A stretch of DNA of 64,000 nt from Bacteroidales bacterium (lineage in GTDB: Bacteria > Bacteroidota > Bacteroidia > Bacteroidales > UBA10428): NCBI GenBank assembly GCA_016926235.1, contig JAFGOZ010000028.1, positions 75,848 through 139,847 of the forward strand, written 5' to 3'. Each line of letters opens with the position of its first letter. Within the stretch, counting starts at the first letter, position 1. This document shows positions 37,655 through 48,258 of the stretch, piece by piece. The position numbers were made by a program, and so were the translations under genes. The notes under the pieces were generated by a model. That model was not told the DNA's origin and ran no database searches. It worked only from the letters and a program-made list of their open reading frames with translations.

Positions 37655-39532
37655 TTATTTACCAAGCGAAAGAATACAGTTAAATTTTACATAAGAACTT
37701 ACAGTATTTAAACCAGGTAATACGTATTTTATCTTAAATTGATAGTTTCCTTCAGTATACCATGGAATATTGGTAGAAAGGAGTAATATGCCCCTTTCAC
37801 TTTCAACAGCCTGGTTAATATAATGTTCAGAAAATTGTTTTTCGAGGTCATCCTCATCCTCATTATATATGGGTTGATTATTAAACATGAAATATATATA
37901 TTTTGTTAAGAGTATCTGCGAGGTTAAGTTTGTTTCAATTTCTTCTTCTGAAAGTTCTTTAAAAGCATCTTCACTGTAATCCGGTTGGTCAATATATGCA
38001 GCATGTACCGGCGGTATACCAAAGGGAACAGGGTCTCTCGAGAATTTTGGAATAAAGGGTTCTCCCAACCAGGATTTATAAAGGACCGGATAAACATATT
38101 TCAAGTAAAATTCATTGCTATCAAGAACGATTTCAAGCCTGGCCATGCCTGTTTGTCCATTTGTTTCAGGATCAATACGTGCTTCCGCTTTATCGAAGCA
38201 TTCTATCAGTTCATTGTTGATTGTATTATTTAATCTTAAAAACATGAGTTCATTATTATAGCCAGCATATTGGGCTAATACATTCATAGATGTCGTACCA
38301 TTTTGCAACAGATCATTTATTTTAGATTTAAAATCGTTGTATTTGCTTGTCCTGAAATCAATGGATTTCAGGTCTATGGTGTCATCACTATTGGTGATAA
38401 GATAAAAGTCTAGTTGATATATGGTTTCGTTCTTCAACTCCTGGGGAATAAAAAATTTTGCCGTTTGATTAGCCGAAGTATATTCCATATCTTTTACGTA
38501 ATGAGTGTTAGTCTTATTTTCTGTAAACCTGACCTGGTATTTATAGTTCAATCCGTTTGTTGCATTTGCAAAGAAATTATCCATTGGATAGGTAAAAAGA
38601 ACATATCCATAGGGGGTTTCGGATTTTAAAAAGTGATATTGCCTGTCAACAGGATAAGTGGCAATAATATCCTCGTCATTCCAAAGCGTAGAACTGCCTC
38701 CTCCTGTTGTAAAACTTCTCGATACAGATTCTCCTATAATTTCATCTTGTAAATCAAGACAATCGGACCAGGTACCGTCCACTAGTTTCTGCCATTTTAT
38801 ATCGATGGCCATATTAAATGAAGTGGCTTCAGATAACCAGTTATTAGGTATAAAACGCACTATCGAATCCAGAATATTAGTATTACCGGGAACCGGTGTA
38901 TTGTTTTGAGTGATATCAAAAGACTGTAGAACAATTCTGAATTGTTGAGAGGAGTTAGGAAGTGTTATACTTTTATCAAATGGGAAATTGGCTGCTAAAT
39001 AGGGTGAAGAAAATACCGGAACAGAAGTAGCATCAGGAAATGGGTATATTGATGCAATTATCGACGCAATAAGTGTTTGAAACTGATAGCTTCGCTCATA
39101 GTATTTTATCTGACTATCGGTATAAACATCGGTCCATGTACTACCATTCCACTCAACAAAATGTACCTTTATATAGAAGGTGTATGTAGTGCCGGGAGAG
39201 AGCCCAATTCCCCTTAGAAAGGAACAAGACTGAGTATTAATAGTGAGAGAATCTGTCTTAAATATTATATTATTTTCGGAGACAAGGGCTGCTGAATCTA
39301 TTTTAAGCATCGCTGAAGTTCCGCTGGTTGTTTGCCCGTTATAAATAGGATAGGAAAACTCTATTCCTACTCTGGAGTTCAGGCTAACATGTGATTGGTC
39401 CTTAAGATTATACAATGATACTATTTCTTCAGGGTATACAAAATGGGATTCATTATTTTCTTGCTCATCTTTTATACAAGAAAACAATATTATTAAAGTA
39501 ATTAATAACGGGAGAAGAAATTTAAGTTTCAT
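37655..39532 (-). CDS. Large surface lipoprotein with Ig-like (Big_5-type) N-domain
   Basis: The protein is 625 residues from ATG 39532 (MKLKFLLPLLITLIILFSC). The lipobox ILFSC predicts a lipid anchor after cleavage. The early mature region (VSLYNLKDQSHVSLNSRVGI) resembles bacterial Ig-like domains, and more beta-rich repeats follow (DATSVPVFSSPYLAANFPFDK). The C-terminal 200 residues are unassigned, with an acidic segment near YNEDEDDLEKQF. It is probably outer-membrane associated. An earlier in-frame start at 39562 would precede the signal peptide. Function unknown. Confidence 0.75.
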   Translation of the reverse strand: MKLKFLLPLLITLIILFSCIKDEQENNESHFVYPEEIVSLYNLKDQSHVSLNSRVGIEFSYPIYNGQTTSGTSAMLKIDSAALVSENNIIFKTDSLTINTQSCSFLRGIGLSPGTTYTFYIKVHFVEWNGSTWTDVYTDSQIKYYERSYQFQTLIASIIASIYPFPDATSVPVFSSPYLAANFPFDKSITLPNSSQQFRIVLQSFDITQNNTPVPGNTNILDSIVRFIPNNWLSEATSFNMAIDIKWQKLVDGTWSDCLDLQDEIIGESVSRSFTTGGGSSTLWNDEDIIATYPVDRQYHFLKSETPYGYVLFTYPMDNFFANATNGLNYKYQVRFTENKTNTHYVKDMEYTSANQTAKFFIPQELKNETIYQLDFYLITNSDDTIDLKSIDFRTSKYNDFKSKINDLLQNGTTSMNVLAQYAGYNNELMFLRLNNTINNELIECFDKAEARIDPETNGQTGMARLEIVLDSNEFYLKYVYPVLYKSWLGEPFIPKFSRDPVPFGIPPVHAAYIDQPDYSEDAFKELSEEEIETNLTSQILLTKYIYFMFNNQPIYNEDEDDLEKQFSEHYINQAVESERGILLLSTNIPWYTEGNYQFKIKYVLPGLNTVSSYVKFNCILSLGK

Positions 39533-39702
39533 AATTATATTTAACTTAAGTACTTGCAACATTCAACTTTGTACAAAAGTATTAAATATTTTATTATGTG
39601 GTTCAATATTGAATCAAAAAGCTCTACTTATTTATCTAAATTAAAATTCTTTGAAATTTCCAATTTTAATGCTAATTTTAATTATATCTAAAACCTTAAA
39701 AG

Positions 39703-40875
39703 ATGAAACGATTATTACCCTTTATGCTTGCAGTTTTATTCATTATGGGATGCGCATCATCAGCAAAATTATATGAAAAAGGAAGATATGATGCAGCAAT
39801 AAATAAATCTATAAAGAAGATTTTGAAAAAACGTACGCGGTACGATGAGATTAGGGTGCTTGACAGGGCTTACAAGGTGGCAAATGATAATGATAATGAA
39901 AGGATAAAATATTTGCTCGAGGAAGGTAACGCTGATAACTGGGAAGAAGTTTATCAGATATATTCCCGGCTTAAAAACAGGCAAACCAATGTGAGAAGGG
40001 TATTACCCCTTAAACTTCCGGAACGGACCATTAATTACGAACAAATTGATTATGATAAAAAGATAGTTGAAGCCAAAGGCAAAGCAGCCGACTATTTTTG
40101 GGATCACGGCCAGCAGTTAATGAAGAATGGAGATAAAGCTTCATACAGACAAGCCTATTATGAATTAAATAAAGCGAAAAATTATACCGGAGGTAAATAC
40201 CAGGGTATTGACCAGCTCATTGAAGAAGCCCGGTATAAAGGCATCAGCCGTGTATTGATCCGTGTTATTAATGAAACCCATCTTGCCCTTACAGATGAGT
40301 TTGAAGACCAGATACTTGCTTTTGATTATGATTTTTACGATCGTACATGGGTTGAATATCATTTAAGGCATATGGATAATAATATAACTTATGATTATTT
40401 TATTGATATCAAATTAAAACGTATTGATGTTTCACCAGATAAGGTGGAAGAGAAAGACTATGTCGAGAAAAAAGAAGTTCAGGATGGGTGGGAATATGTA
40501 CTGGATGAAAAAGGGAATGTAAAAAAAGACTCCCTTGGGAACGATATAAAAGTACCTAAATATAAAACACTAACCTGCGCAGTTGTGGAAAGTGTACAGT
40601 CAAAGTCTGCCATGGTCCAGGGTGAGGTGGAGTTTGTATCACTGAATCCTCGAAAATTGATAAAGAAAGTGCCCATTTCTGCAGAGACATTGTTTGAGCA
40701 TTTTTCAGCACGTGCCATAGGAGACAAAGCTGCATTGTCGGAACGTTCCTTAAAATTGATAGAGCGGGAACCAGCACCATTTCCTCATGACCTTGACCTG
40801 GTTTTCCAGGCTACGGAAACCTTAAAACTTTCCATAAGGGATGCTTTGAGGGATAACAGCGGGGTGATCTACTAA
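39703..40875 (+). CDS. Conserved-type lipoprotein with TPR-like N-terminus
   Basis: The 390-residue protein has a lipoprotein signal with lipobox FIMGC (residues 13-17). Helical repeats in KLYEKGRYDAAINKSIKKI look TPR-like, and a mixed beta domain follows with a charged stretch (DKVEEKDYVEKKEVQDG). No catalytic motif is seen. The rest of the protein resembles hypothetical Bacteroidota lipoproteins by general character only. It is divergent from the lipoprotein at 37655, with 170 bp between starts, so the two may share a control region. Confidence 0.75.
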   Translation: MKRLLPFMLAVLFIMGCASSAKLYEKGRYDAAINKSIKKILKKRTRYDEIRVLDRAYKVANDNDNERIKYLLEEGNADNWEEVYQIYSRLKNRQTNVRRVLPLKLPERTINYEQIDYDKKIVEAKGKAADYFWDHGQQLMKNGDKASYRQAYYELNKAKNYTGGKYQGIDQLIEEARYKGISRVLIRVINETHLALTDEFEDQILAFDYDFYDRTWVEYHLRHMDNNITYDYFIDIKLKRIDVSPDKVEEKDYVEKKEVQDGWEYVLDEKGNVKKDSLGNDIKVPKYKTLTCAVVESVQSKSAMVQGEVEFVSLNPRKLIKKVPISAETLFEHFSARAIGDKAALSERSLKLIEREPAPFPHDLDLVFQATETLKLSIRDALRDNSGVIY

Positions 40876-40940
40876 ACAATAATAATTGGCAGGGGGCAAA
40901 CTAAGAAGTTATCAAATTTGGAGACATATATCAATTATAA

Positions 40941-41612
40941 TTATCTCAAATTATTAAGTGTAATTTTTACACTTAAATGTCTTGGACCTTTATTGTCAGC
41001 ATAAATATATGGGATATCGAAGGTATATTCACCGTTGATGAAGAGCTTCTCTATATGCCATTCTACAGTGTTTGTAATCATACTTAATGCATTTTCGTTT
41101 GTACTGACATCAATACCAGTATCGTTCTTAAACCGGGATATTAAAAGTGAAACCAGCTTTTGTTTGTCTTCTTGTGTTACATAAACATCCTTATAATCAG
41201 GAACATCATTTTTAATAAGCTTTTTGCGAATTACATGCCGGTATGTTTTTATTACAATGAAAAACCAAACTACCATGCCAATACCAAAAGATATAATAAT
41301 GGTAAGTGTATGAAAAACCATCAGCCTTTTGTTTTTTGTGGCTATAAAGACTTCTTTTATTGGTATTTTTTCAGGCGAACGGGTAATTTCATCCTCAAAG
41401 AAAGCAATATCCGGAATAAATGTCTTTGTAGTATTTCCAAGTTCAATAAATCTCATATCGTGTTGTAAGGCATACTCATTGCATGTTGGCAAATAAACAT
41501 ATCTGATGAAAATATGATTTGCTGCTAGGATACAACTAACCATAGCGGCACCGGCAATTGTGGCAACAACCAGTATGATCATGTTTTTACTGAAACCGGG
41601 TTTGTTTTCCAT
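40941..41612 (-). CDS. Two-TM membrane protein of unknown function
   Basis: The 223-residue protein has a membrane helix near residues 11-33, a periplasmic loop of about 65 residues, a second helix (about 98-120), and a cytoplasmic C-domain. The C-domain begins RKKLIKNDVPDYKDVYVTQEDKQKL. No family is recognised. It is encoded 21 bp downstream of the hybrid sensor kinase on the same strand, so the two may be co-transcribed. A 10-bp self-complementary stretch lies in its last codons. Confidence 0.65.
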   Translation of the reverse strand: MENKPGFSKNMIILVVATIAGAAMVSCILAANHIFIRYVYLPTCNEYALQHDMRFIELGNTTKTFIPDIAFFEDEITRSPEKIPIKEVFIATKNKRLMVFHTLTIIISFGIGMVVWFFIVIKTYRHVIRKKLIKNDVPDYKDVYVTQEDKQKLVSLLISRFKNDTGIDVSTNENALSMITNTVEWHIEKLFINGEYTFDIPYIYADNKGPRHLSVKITLNNLR

Positions 41613-41633
41613 TGGAAGGATGTATTACTTTAT

Positions 41634-44600
41634 TCAAATGTATTGTGCGACTAATATAAGCAAATCTTCTGAGACGATAGGTTTGCCAATATAATCATCA
41701 AATAATTCCTGGCGAAGTGTATGCTCTTCATTTGCCAGAGCATATGCTGTGTGAGCTATTACGGGTATCTCCATGTTGATTTTTTTTATGGCACGCATGG
41801 CCTGAACACCATTCATCTTAGGCATTTTCACATCCATTATTATTACATTGATTTTCTTTTTATTAGCCTTATAGAGTTCAACGGCTTCAAGACCGTTTTT
41901 TGCCCAAAGGAGTTTAGCTTTAGTTTCCATAAATATGGATGCCAGCAAATAGTAGTTAGATTCTTCATCTTCTGCTATCAGGATAGTCTTATCCTTCCAG
42001 TTAAATGTTTCCTGGCTTTTTTGGCTTCCTGGTTGATATAATTTTTTAAAGGTTGTATCAGATTTTGCCAAGGGAAGTGAGAAGAAAAATTCAGATCCTG
42101 CATTTGGTTTCGATTGCATCCATATTTTGCCGCCCATATGTTCGACCAGGTATTTTGTAATGGTTAATCCCAGACCGGTTCCACGAAAAACTTTATCCGT
42201 GTCGTTTTCAATTTTCACAAAACGATCAAAGATAATATCCTGATCTTTTTTATGTATTCCAATACCAGTGTCCTTCACATAAAATATTATATCATTTTCT
42301 TTAGTGAATTCTTTCACTCCAAATTCAACAGTTCCCTTGGGTGTAAATTTAATTGCATTGGTAAGCAGGTTACTAAAAATTTGTTTTACACGGATAGGAT
42401 CAGAAACCAAAGTGGCATTTTCCGGAAGTTTTTCGACATTTAAAATCAATTGTATAATCGCTTTGCTGTTTTTTTTATACCCTGTTTCTTTGACATAATG
42501 ATTATAAATACCTTGCAAAATAGGTAGTAGTTGTATTTCGGTATTGAAAAATTCTATCTGTTCTGATTCTATCTGTGAGAATTCAATAATATCGTTAATA
42601 ATGTTTAACAGTGCATATCCATTGGTTTTTACAATCTGGTAATATTTATTTTGTTGTTCTTCGTTGAGTTTTTTATGTGACAAAAGGTCGATAAATCCGA
42701 TAATTGCATTAAGGGGTGTACGTATTTCATGACTCATATTGGTTAAAAAGGAGGATTTTAATCTGTCACTTTCTTCCGCTTTATGCAAAGCCTTTTCTAA
42801 ATCGGCAGTTCGATCAGATATAATTTGTGCCAGGTGGTCTTTATGGTCTTCCAGTTCCTTATTTTTCTTTTTTACCATTTCATAGGCTTTTGCATTATCC
42901 AGGGTGATGGCAATGAATGAGGTCATGGATTGGAGGGATGGAAGGCTTTTAACAGGGTACGCATCATAATTATAACTTTGAATAACTAATATTCCTATTC
43001 GTTTATGACTTATACTTAAAGGCAGAAAAATAGCTGATTTTGGCATATCCGAAGTTCTAAGGGTAATTTCTTCTGCATATTGTTTATACTCTGTACCAAA
43101 ATCATTAAGTAGTAATGATCTTTGATTATTAAAACAGTAGGCCTCACAGTTTTTATTTTCGTCTGTTTTAATAGAAAATCCTTTCATTTTTATGCCATTA
43201 TCAATGAATGTTTCAAAAATCAGATGTTTAGTACTTTCATCATATAATCCCAATCCAAAGATGGCCGTGTCAAGTATCGAACTCACATAATCATGAATCA
43301 GATCGCCTACTGTATTTATATTTAAGGATGAGCTTATTTTTTCTGCAAACTCATTGAGCAGTGATGCCCATCGATATTGCTTCTCAACTTCAATATTGTA
43401 TTTTTCAATTTCTTCACGCTGGGTTATTATTTCTTCATTTTGTTGTCGGATTTCTTCACTTTGGGTAAGAATTTCGTCTTTTTGATTTTTTAATTCTACA
43501 GTATAGGCTTTCAATTCTGCTGTTCGTTTACTTACCGTATCTTCCAATATCTTTTTCTGGTTTTTTAAAACCCTGAGACGTACGCGGTAGTAAATGGCAA
43601 TAAGCAATAAACCCGTAAGAAAAAGAGCTATTTTAAAGCCCAGTGTTTTCCAAAAGGGGGGTAATACTTCAATACGAAGTTGAGTGGGTTGATTTGCCTC
43701 CATCCCATCGGGATTTATTCCTATAATTTCCAACACATAATCTCCTGCACTTAATCCGGTAAACGTAATTTGATTATTGTTCCCTTCGCAGATAACCCAC
43801 TCATCATTTGCACCAAGTAACCTGTATTTATAAGTGTTTTGGATGGGATCTGCATAGTGGAGTATATCAAATTTTATGGTGAAGCTTTTAATATTTGGAT
43901 ATATAGTAAGGGTATTTATGGTGTATAAAGGATCTGTAAAAATTTCCTTTCCTATATACTTATCTCCGGGATGAATCTCTTTGTTGCCTATATAAAGACC
44001 AGAAAGTAATACTTTAGGAGCATACATATTGTCTTTAATTTTTTTGGGATAAAACTCATTATAGCCATTTATTCCTCCAAAGTAGAGCTCCCCATCTTTA
44101 CTTTTAAAATATGCGTTATAGTTAAATTGTCTGCTTTGCAATCCATCGTCTTTATCAAATTCGGTGCAAGATACTGTCTCTCCCTTTAGCGTTTTATTTT
44201 TTTCCAGTTCAAACAAACCAGAGTTTGTAGAAACCCACAGGTTGTCACCACTCTCAACGATCCCGAAAACATTGAGAAAGGTCTGTTTCTCAGTTTCGCA
44301 AATATTACGAAAGGTTTGGTTCCATGTATTGTAATACGATAGACCTTTATCACTTCCAATCCAATATTTTCCTTGCTGGTCTTCTATTATCACATTTACA
44401 TAACCAATTAACGAATCATTTCTGATAAACCGGAAAGCCTTATTATTCAATGAATATTCCCAAAAGCCTTGCACACCCCCGATCAGTATTTTGCCGTCAT
44501 GAGTTTCGCATATTCCGTTTTTAACATCAAAAGAAAAGTTTGTAAACCTCGTATTTCCTTCTTTCAACATACTAAGTTTTGATGGAAGATCATCCCAGTT

Positions 44601-46088
44601 TATGCTTGTTATAACCCATAATGTATTCCTACTATCCACAAATACATGGTATACCTTATTTGAAGGAAGGCTTGTGGAGTCGTTGGGATTATGTTTATAG
44701 TTTTTAAATAATCCTGTTTTGGAGTTATAATAATCAAGGCCTCCATTATTGGTAGCAATCCAAAGGTTTCCCAGCTTATCAAAGCTTAATGATTTCAAAT
44801 CATTATAGGCAATAGAATTACCTTTTTCCGAATGTGTAAGGTATCTGTACCTGGAAGTATTTTTATCCAGGATATTCAATCCGTTTTCAGTGGCAATATA
44901 GATATTCCCGAAATGATCCTCCTCAAATGCAAAAACATTGCTATTATTTATAAAACGGTCATCATCTTTACGGAAAGAATGAGTGATGAAACGCTTTGCA
45001 TATATATTTGCATAGTTTACCCCTCCATATACAGTCCCCAGCCATATTCCTCCCTGAGGATCGATGTATGAAGAAAATATAGAATTGTTGTTCAAGGTGG
45101 CGTTGGTATGTTCTGAACTTGCAATATATTCAAATGTATCATCCACTTTGTTGTAGAGGTACAATCCTGCTCTTGTACCAATGTAAAGGATTGAATCAGG
45201 GGATTCGAAAAATGTTCGTACTCGTTTTGAATAGGCATTAACAGGGTCAATTTCTTTTACATAGAAATTGTTTTTTTCTTTATCAAAATATAGCACCCCG
45301 TGGTTATGCGTTCCGACCCATATAAAACCAAACTTGTCTTCATATATCTGGTCAATTCTATTGTCAATATTGGTTTTATCAAATTTAACCGGAACAGGAT
45401 AGTAGGAAAATCCCATTTCATTTACGTTTAATTTGCACAGGGTCATATCGTAACATGTAAACCAAACATTATCTTGCCTGTCAATCCATAATTTAGATAC
45501 TATATTATTTGGCAGTTGTTTATTATTTTTTGTAAAATATTGTATTTCAGAGGTAATTAAATTCAATGAAAACAAGCCATTTGTGGTTGCTAACCACAGG
45601 TTTTGTTTTGAATCTTCCTTAATGTCAAGTACTCCAAATTCCTTTACTCTTTCCGAAAAATAAGTTACACTGTTAAAATTGTCTGCAGCCTCATTATAAA
45701 TACATAGTCCCAGATCGGTACCAACCCAAATGTCACCCTGAGAATCTGTGAATATTGTATTTATTTTATTTGGGACCAGACATGAGGTTTTATCATTTTT
45801 TGATCTGTATTGTTTTACTTCCAGTCCATTATATTTGTTTACTCCGTCGGGAGTGCATATCCAAATATATCCCTGTTTGTCCTGGCATATTTCATAAATA
45901 AGATTTGTTGTAAGGCCTTCATCAATTGTAATATATCTAAAGGGCATGAAGTATGATGAGGTATTCTTAACCTGAGAGAACAGATTATTTGAAATAAAGC
46001 TGAGGAAGAAAGTTAAGAGAAGTGAGTGAAGTAGAAGATATTCAAATGCATACACCCATCGAAATGTATTTTTACCGGATGAATCCAT
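41634..46088 (-). CDS. Hybrid two-component sensor kinase with periplasmic propellers, ending in a receiver
   Basis: The protein is 1484 residues from ATG 46088. An N-terminal anchor is followed by about 700 residues of Reg_prop two-propeller repeats (WVGTDLGLCIY, WIATNNGGLDYY), a Y_Y_Y-type beta domain, and a transmembrane helix near 815-836. A coiled coil (ILTQSEEIRQQNEEIITQ) leads to a GAF-like domain (about 905-1070). The HisKA has His1120 in MSHEIRTPLN, the HATPase has NLLTNAIKF and GTGLGLTI, and the C-terminal receiver has Asp1419 in IIMDVKMPKMNG. Unlike classic glycan-sensing HTCS, it has no C-terminal AraC DNA-binding domain, so output must pass through another protein. Confidence 0.93.
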   Translation of the reverse strand: MDSSGKNTFRWVYAFEYLLLHSLLLTFFLSFISNNLFSQVKNTSSYFMPFRYITIDEGLTTNLIYEICQDKQGYIWICTPDGVNKYNGLEVKQYRSKNDKTSCLVPNKINTIFTDSQGDIWVGTDLGLCIYNEAADNFNSVTYFSERVKEFGVLDIKEDSKQNLWLATTNGLFSLNLITSEIQYFTKNNKQLPNNIVSKLWIDRQDNVWFTCYDMTLCKLNVNEMGFSYYPVPVKFDKTNIDNRIDQIYEDKFGFIWVGTHNHGVLYFDKEKNNFYVKEIDPVNAYSKRVRTFFESPDSILYIGTRAGLYLYNKVDDTFEYIASSEHTNATLNNNSIFSSYIDPQGGIWLGTVYGGVNYANIYAKRFITHSFRKDDDRFINNSNVFAFEEDHFGNIYIATENGLNILDKNTSRYRYLTHSEKGNSIAYNDLKSLSFDKLGNLWIATNNGGLDYYNSKTGLFKNYKHNPNDSTSLPSNKVYHVFVDSRNTLWVITSINWDDLPSKLSMLKEGNTRFTNFSFDVKNGICETHDGKILIGGVQGFWEYSLNNKAFRFIRNDSLIGYVNVIIEDQQGKYWIGSDKGLSYYNTWNQTFRNICETEKQTFLNVFGIVESGDNLWVSTNSGLFELEKNKTLKGETVSCTEFDKDDGLQSRQFNYNAYFKSKDGELYFGGINGYNEFYPKKIKDNMYAPKVLLSGLYIGNKEIHPGDKYIGKEIFTDPLYTINTLTIYPNIKSFTIKFDILHYADPIQNTYKYRLLGANDEWVICEGNNNQITFTGLSAGDYVLEIIGINPDGMEANQPTQLRIEVLPPFWKTLGFKIALFLTGLLLIAIYYRVRLRVLKNQKKILEDTVSKRTAELKAYTVELKNQKDEILTQSEEIRQQNEEIITQREEIEKYNIEVEKQYRWASLLNEFAEKISSSLNINTVGDLIHDYVSSILDTAIFGLGLYDESTKHLIFETFIDNGIKMKGFSIKTDENKNCEAYCFNNQRSLLLNDFGTEYKQYAEEITLRTSDMPKSAIFLPLSISHKRIGILVIQSYNYDAYPVKSLPSLQSMTSFIAITLDNAKAYEMVKKKNKELEDHKDHLAQIISDRTADLEKALHKAEESDRLKSSFLTNMSHEIRTPLNAIIGFIDLLSHKKLNEEQQNKYYQIVKTNGYALLNIINDIIEFSQIESEQIEFFNTEIQLLPILQGIYNHYVKETGYKKNSKAIIQLILNVEKLPENATLVSDPIRVKQIFSNLLTNAIKFTPKGTVEFGVKEFTKENDIIFYVKDTGIGIHKKDQDIIFDRFVKIENDTDKVFRGTGLGLTITKYLVEHMGGKIWMQSKPNAGSEFFFSLPLAKSDTTFKKLYQPGSQKSQETFNWKDKTILIAEDEESNYYLLASIFMETKAKLLWAKNGLEAVELYKANKKKINVIIMDVKMPKMNGVQAMRAIKKINMEIPVIAHTAYALANEEHTLRQELFDDYIGKPIVSEDLLILVAQYI

Positions 46089-46204
46089 AATCAATGGTAA
46101 TTTTGATTAAGCAATCACATAGTTAAGATACGAAAAATGAAGCAGAAAAGGGATTATTTTGGAAGTTTTGTTACAATTTTGACTGTCAGAGTATTAATCT
46201 ATAG

Positions 46205-47632
46205 TTAAAAGAATTTTATTCCAATACCAACATCGATTCTAGAATTATTATCAGGTTCATCCAATTTCACTGTCTGTCCTTCTATTTCGTATTCTTTAAA
46301 ACCGCCAAACACTCCTGAGAGTTCTAAAAATATTCCGATATGTTTTTGGTCAGTAAAATTAAATCTATTTGTTATTTTAAGTCCAAATGTTTTTCCTTCT
46401 TGTGTATAAAGGAAATGGTTAATTGCAGCATCATTCTTTTTAAACATTATTCCAGGAGAAATTCCATTTTCATAATAAAATCCTCCGATGTCTTGGGTTC
46501 TAAACATAAAATCTAAACCGATAAAGAATAATTTAATATCATCAGAAGTACTGGTAACCTGATCAGTATTAATATAAACGTTTTGGAGGTTGTTAATTGA
46601 ATTTTTTGTTCTGAAATAACGAAATGAAGGTCCCATTCCAAATAATTCATTTAAATAAAAAGTAACATCAGCACCTGCACCAAAACCAGACCTTATTTCT
46701 TTCATATAGGATTCCAGTTCCTGAGGTATATCATCTATAGATTTTGGGTATATATATCCGTAGCTACCTTGGATATTAAGTTTAATTTTAGGATATTCTG
46801 AATTTCCTTGGATCGTCTGAGTCGTATTTTTTATTTCTGGCTCTGATAAATCTGTAAAGAGAATGCCTAATGCATCTTTTTTTGTAATTAAGGTTTTAAC
46901 AAGCTCGCCTTTCGAATTGGGGGCATTAAGATATATATTTTCTTTATCAAAAGCTGAAATCATATAAGGGTCGAATTGTCCGGAATTCCTTAAAATGTAA
47001 TTTTTGCTGGTTTTTAGTCTTGTATCTGGTACCTGAACATTAAAAACGATGCTTTTTACTTTATCTTTTGTTATATTTGTTTTTATAATTTTATCATTAT
47101 TTACTATCTCGATATTGATTATACTATCTTTTACTGATATTATATTTACATCTCGCCTTTTATCATTCATTGTAATTAAATAGTTTTCTTTTTTCATTAA
47201 TAGTTTTAATGAAGCTTCATATTTTTCCTTATATACTAACAACCTGGGATCATTTATTGTATTTTCAAAACCACAAATAAAAACTCCACTTTTATTAATT
47301 GATTTTGAACTCCAGGTTTTTATATCTGTATAGTAAATTTCCTTTCTGTTAATTGAATCAATCCAGCAACGTATTGTATCATACGTAATTTTAGGAATAA
47401 TAATCTCATCTTCAGCCTTATAAAAATTACAGCTTAAAACGTTATTTATATTGATTGTAATCGGGTCCGATGCGTTAGTTTCTTTAAATAGAATATAATT
47501 ACTTTCAAAGAGGATTATTTCACCCGTTAATGCTTCAATACTGCTTTCGGAAACAATTATATAATCTTGTGACTTTATATTGTAACTATAAATATATAGA
47601 CCGATAAGGATTAAGAGGATATTTCTTTTCAT
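46205..47632 (-). CDS. Secreted protein with C-terminal outer-membrane beta-barrel
   Basis: The 475-residue protein has a signal peptide (1-21) and an N-terminal region of repeated short beta units (for example YIIVSESSIEALTGEIILFES). From about residue 280 the C-terminus alternates hydrophobic strands with Gly/aromatic turns and ends in Phe (VGIGIKFF), as outer-membrane barrels do. I do not recognise a family. It lies 116 bp upstream of the sensor kinase on the same strand and might belong to its regulon. Confidence 0.7.
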   Translation of the reverse strand: MKRNILLILIGLYIYSYNIKSQDYIIVSESSIEALTGEIILFESNYILFKETNASDPITININNVLSCNFYKAEDEIIIPKITYDTIRCWIDSINRKEIYYTDIKTWSSKSINKSGVFICGFENTINDPRLLVYKEKYEASLKLLMKKENYLITMNDKRRDVNIISVKDSIINIEIVNNDKIIKTNITKDKVKSIVFNVQVPDTRLKTSKNYILRNSGQFDPYMISAFDKENIYLNAPNSKGELVKTLITKKDALGILFTDLSEPEIKNTTQTIQGNSEYPKIKLNIQGSYGYIYPKSIDDIPQELESYMKEIRSGFGAGADVTFYLNELFGMGPSFRYFRTKNSINNLQNVYINTDQVTSTSDDIKLFFIGLDFMFRTQDIGGFYYENGISPGIMFKKNDAAINHFLYTQEGKTFGLKITNRFNFTDQKHIGIFLELSGVFGGFKEYEIEGQTVKLDEPDNNSRIDVGIGIKFF

Positions 47633-47725
47633 CTTGCATTTTATAATAAAGACAATTTATTATTCTATTACCCTAAAATTAGATAATAATTATTTTGTTT
47701 ATCTGATAAAATAATGTATTATTCT

Positions 47726-48178
47726 TTAATCTGCAATATGAAATTCAAGATTTAATTCATTAGCATATTGTTGTACTTGATTTTGTATTTTTTCTGGAGG
47801 TAATGAAAGGTCATAATAATTTTCATTCCAACACTGTTTAAGCCATCCTTCACCAATCCATGTTACCCATTCTTCTTCGGGTATTTTACTTAGAAGGATC
47901 TTTAGTGGGGGAACACCGGTTACGGCATATCCTCCATAAGTTACTTCATTGTATGTTTTTAAACGGTTTGTTCCCGGGAGTAACGAATAGTTCCAGTCGC
48001 TGCCATTTGGCCAGCTGTAAAGCTCCCATCCTTTCATGGAGTGATAGAATGTTATTGTGTCAGGATCAATTCTGGTTAACGGAATGGGTTCTTTGGTTTC
48101 AATATCGGATTTGGAACATTTGTTAAACGATGCTATCACAGCAGTGACGAGTAATGCAGAGAGCAGTATTTTCTTCAT
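47726..48178 (-). CDS. Putative small lipoprotein, unknown function
   Basis: The protein is 150 residues from ATG 48178 (MKKILLSALLVTAVIASFNKC). The cysteine position suggests a lipoprotein, although the box (FNKC) is not canonical. The mature part has many Trp (YSWPNGSDWNY, EEEWVTWIGEGWLKQCW) and no catalytic motif. A longer frame to 48319 runs into the REP-like hairpins and is rejected. Confidence 0.65.
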   Translation of the reverse strand: MKKILLSALLVTAVIASFNKCSKSDIETKEPIPLTRIDPDTITFYHSMKGWELYSWPNGSDWNYSLLPGTNRLKTYNEVTYGGYAVTGVPPLKILLSKIPEEEWVTWIGEGWLKQCWNENYYDLSLPPEKIQNQVQQYANELNLEFHIAD

Positions 48179-48258
48179 AATGTAAGGTTTTATTTGAAGA
48201 TGATGATGTGCATGAAATGGTTGCGTGAGACAAGATATATTTTTAAAATAGCTATTGG

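Noticed and set aside
40954..40976. 10-bp palindrome TTAAGTGTAA/TTACACTTAA as a separate regulatory site
   Set aside because: It falls within the last codons of the gene at 40941 and is AT-rich. It may help termination, but there is too little support for a separate feature.
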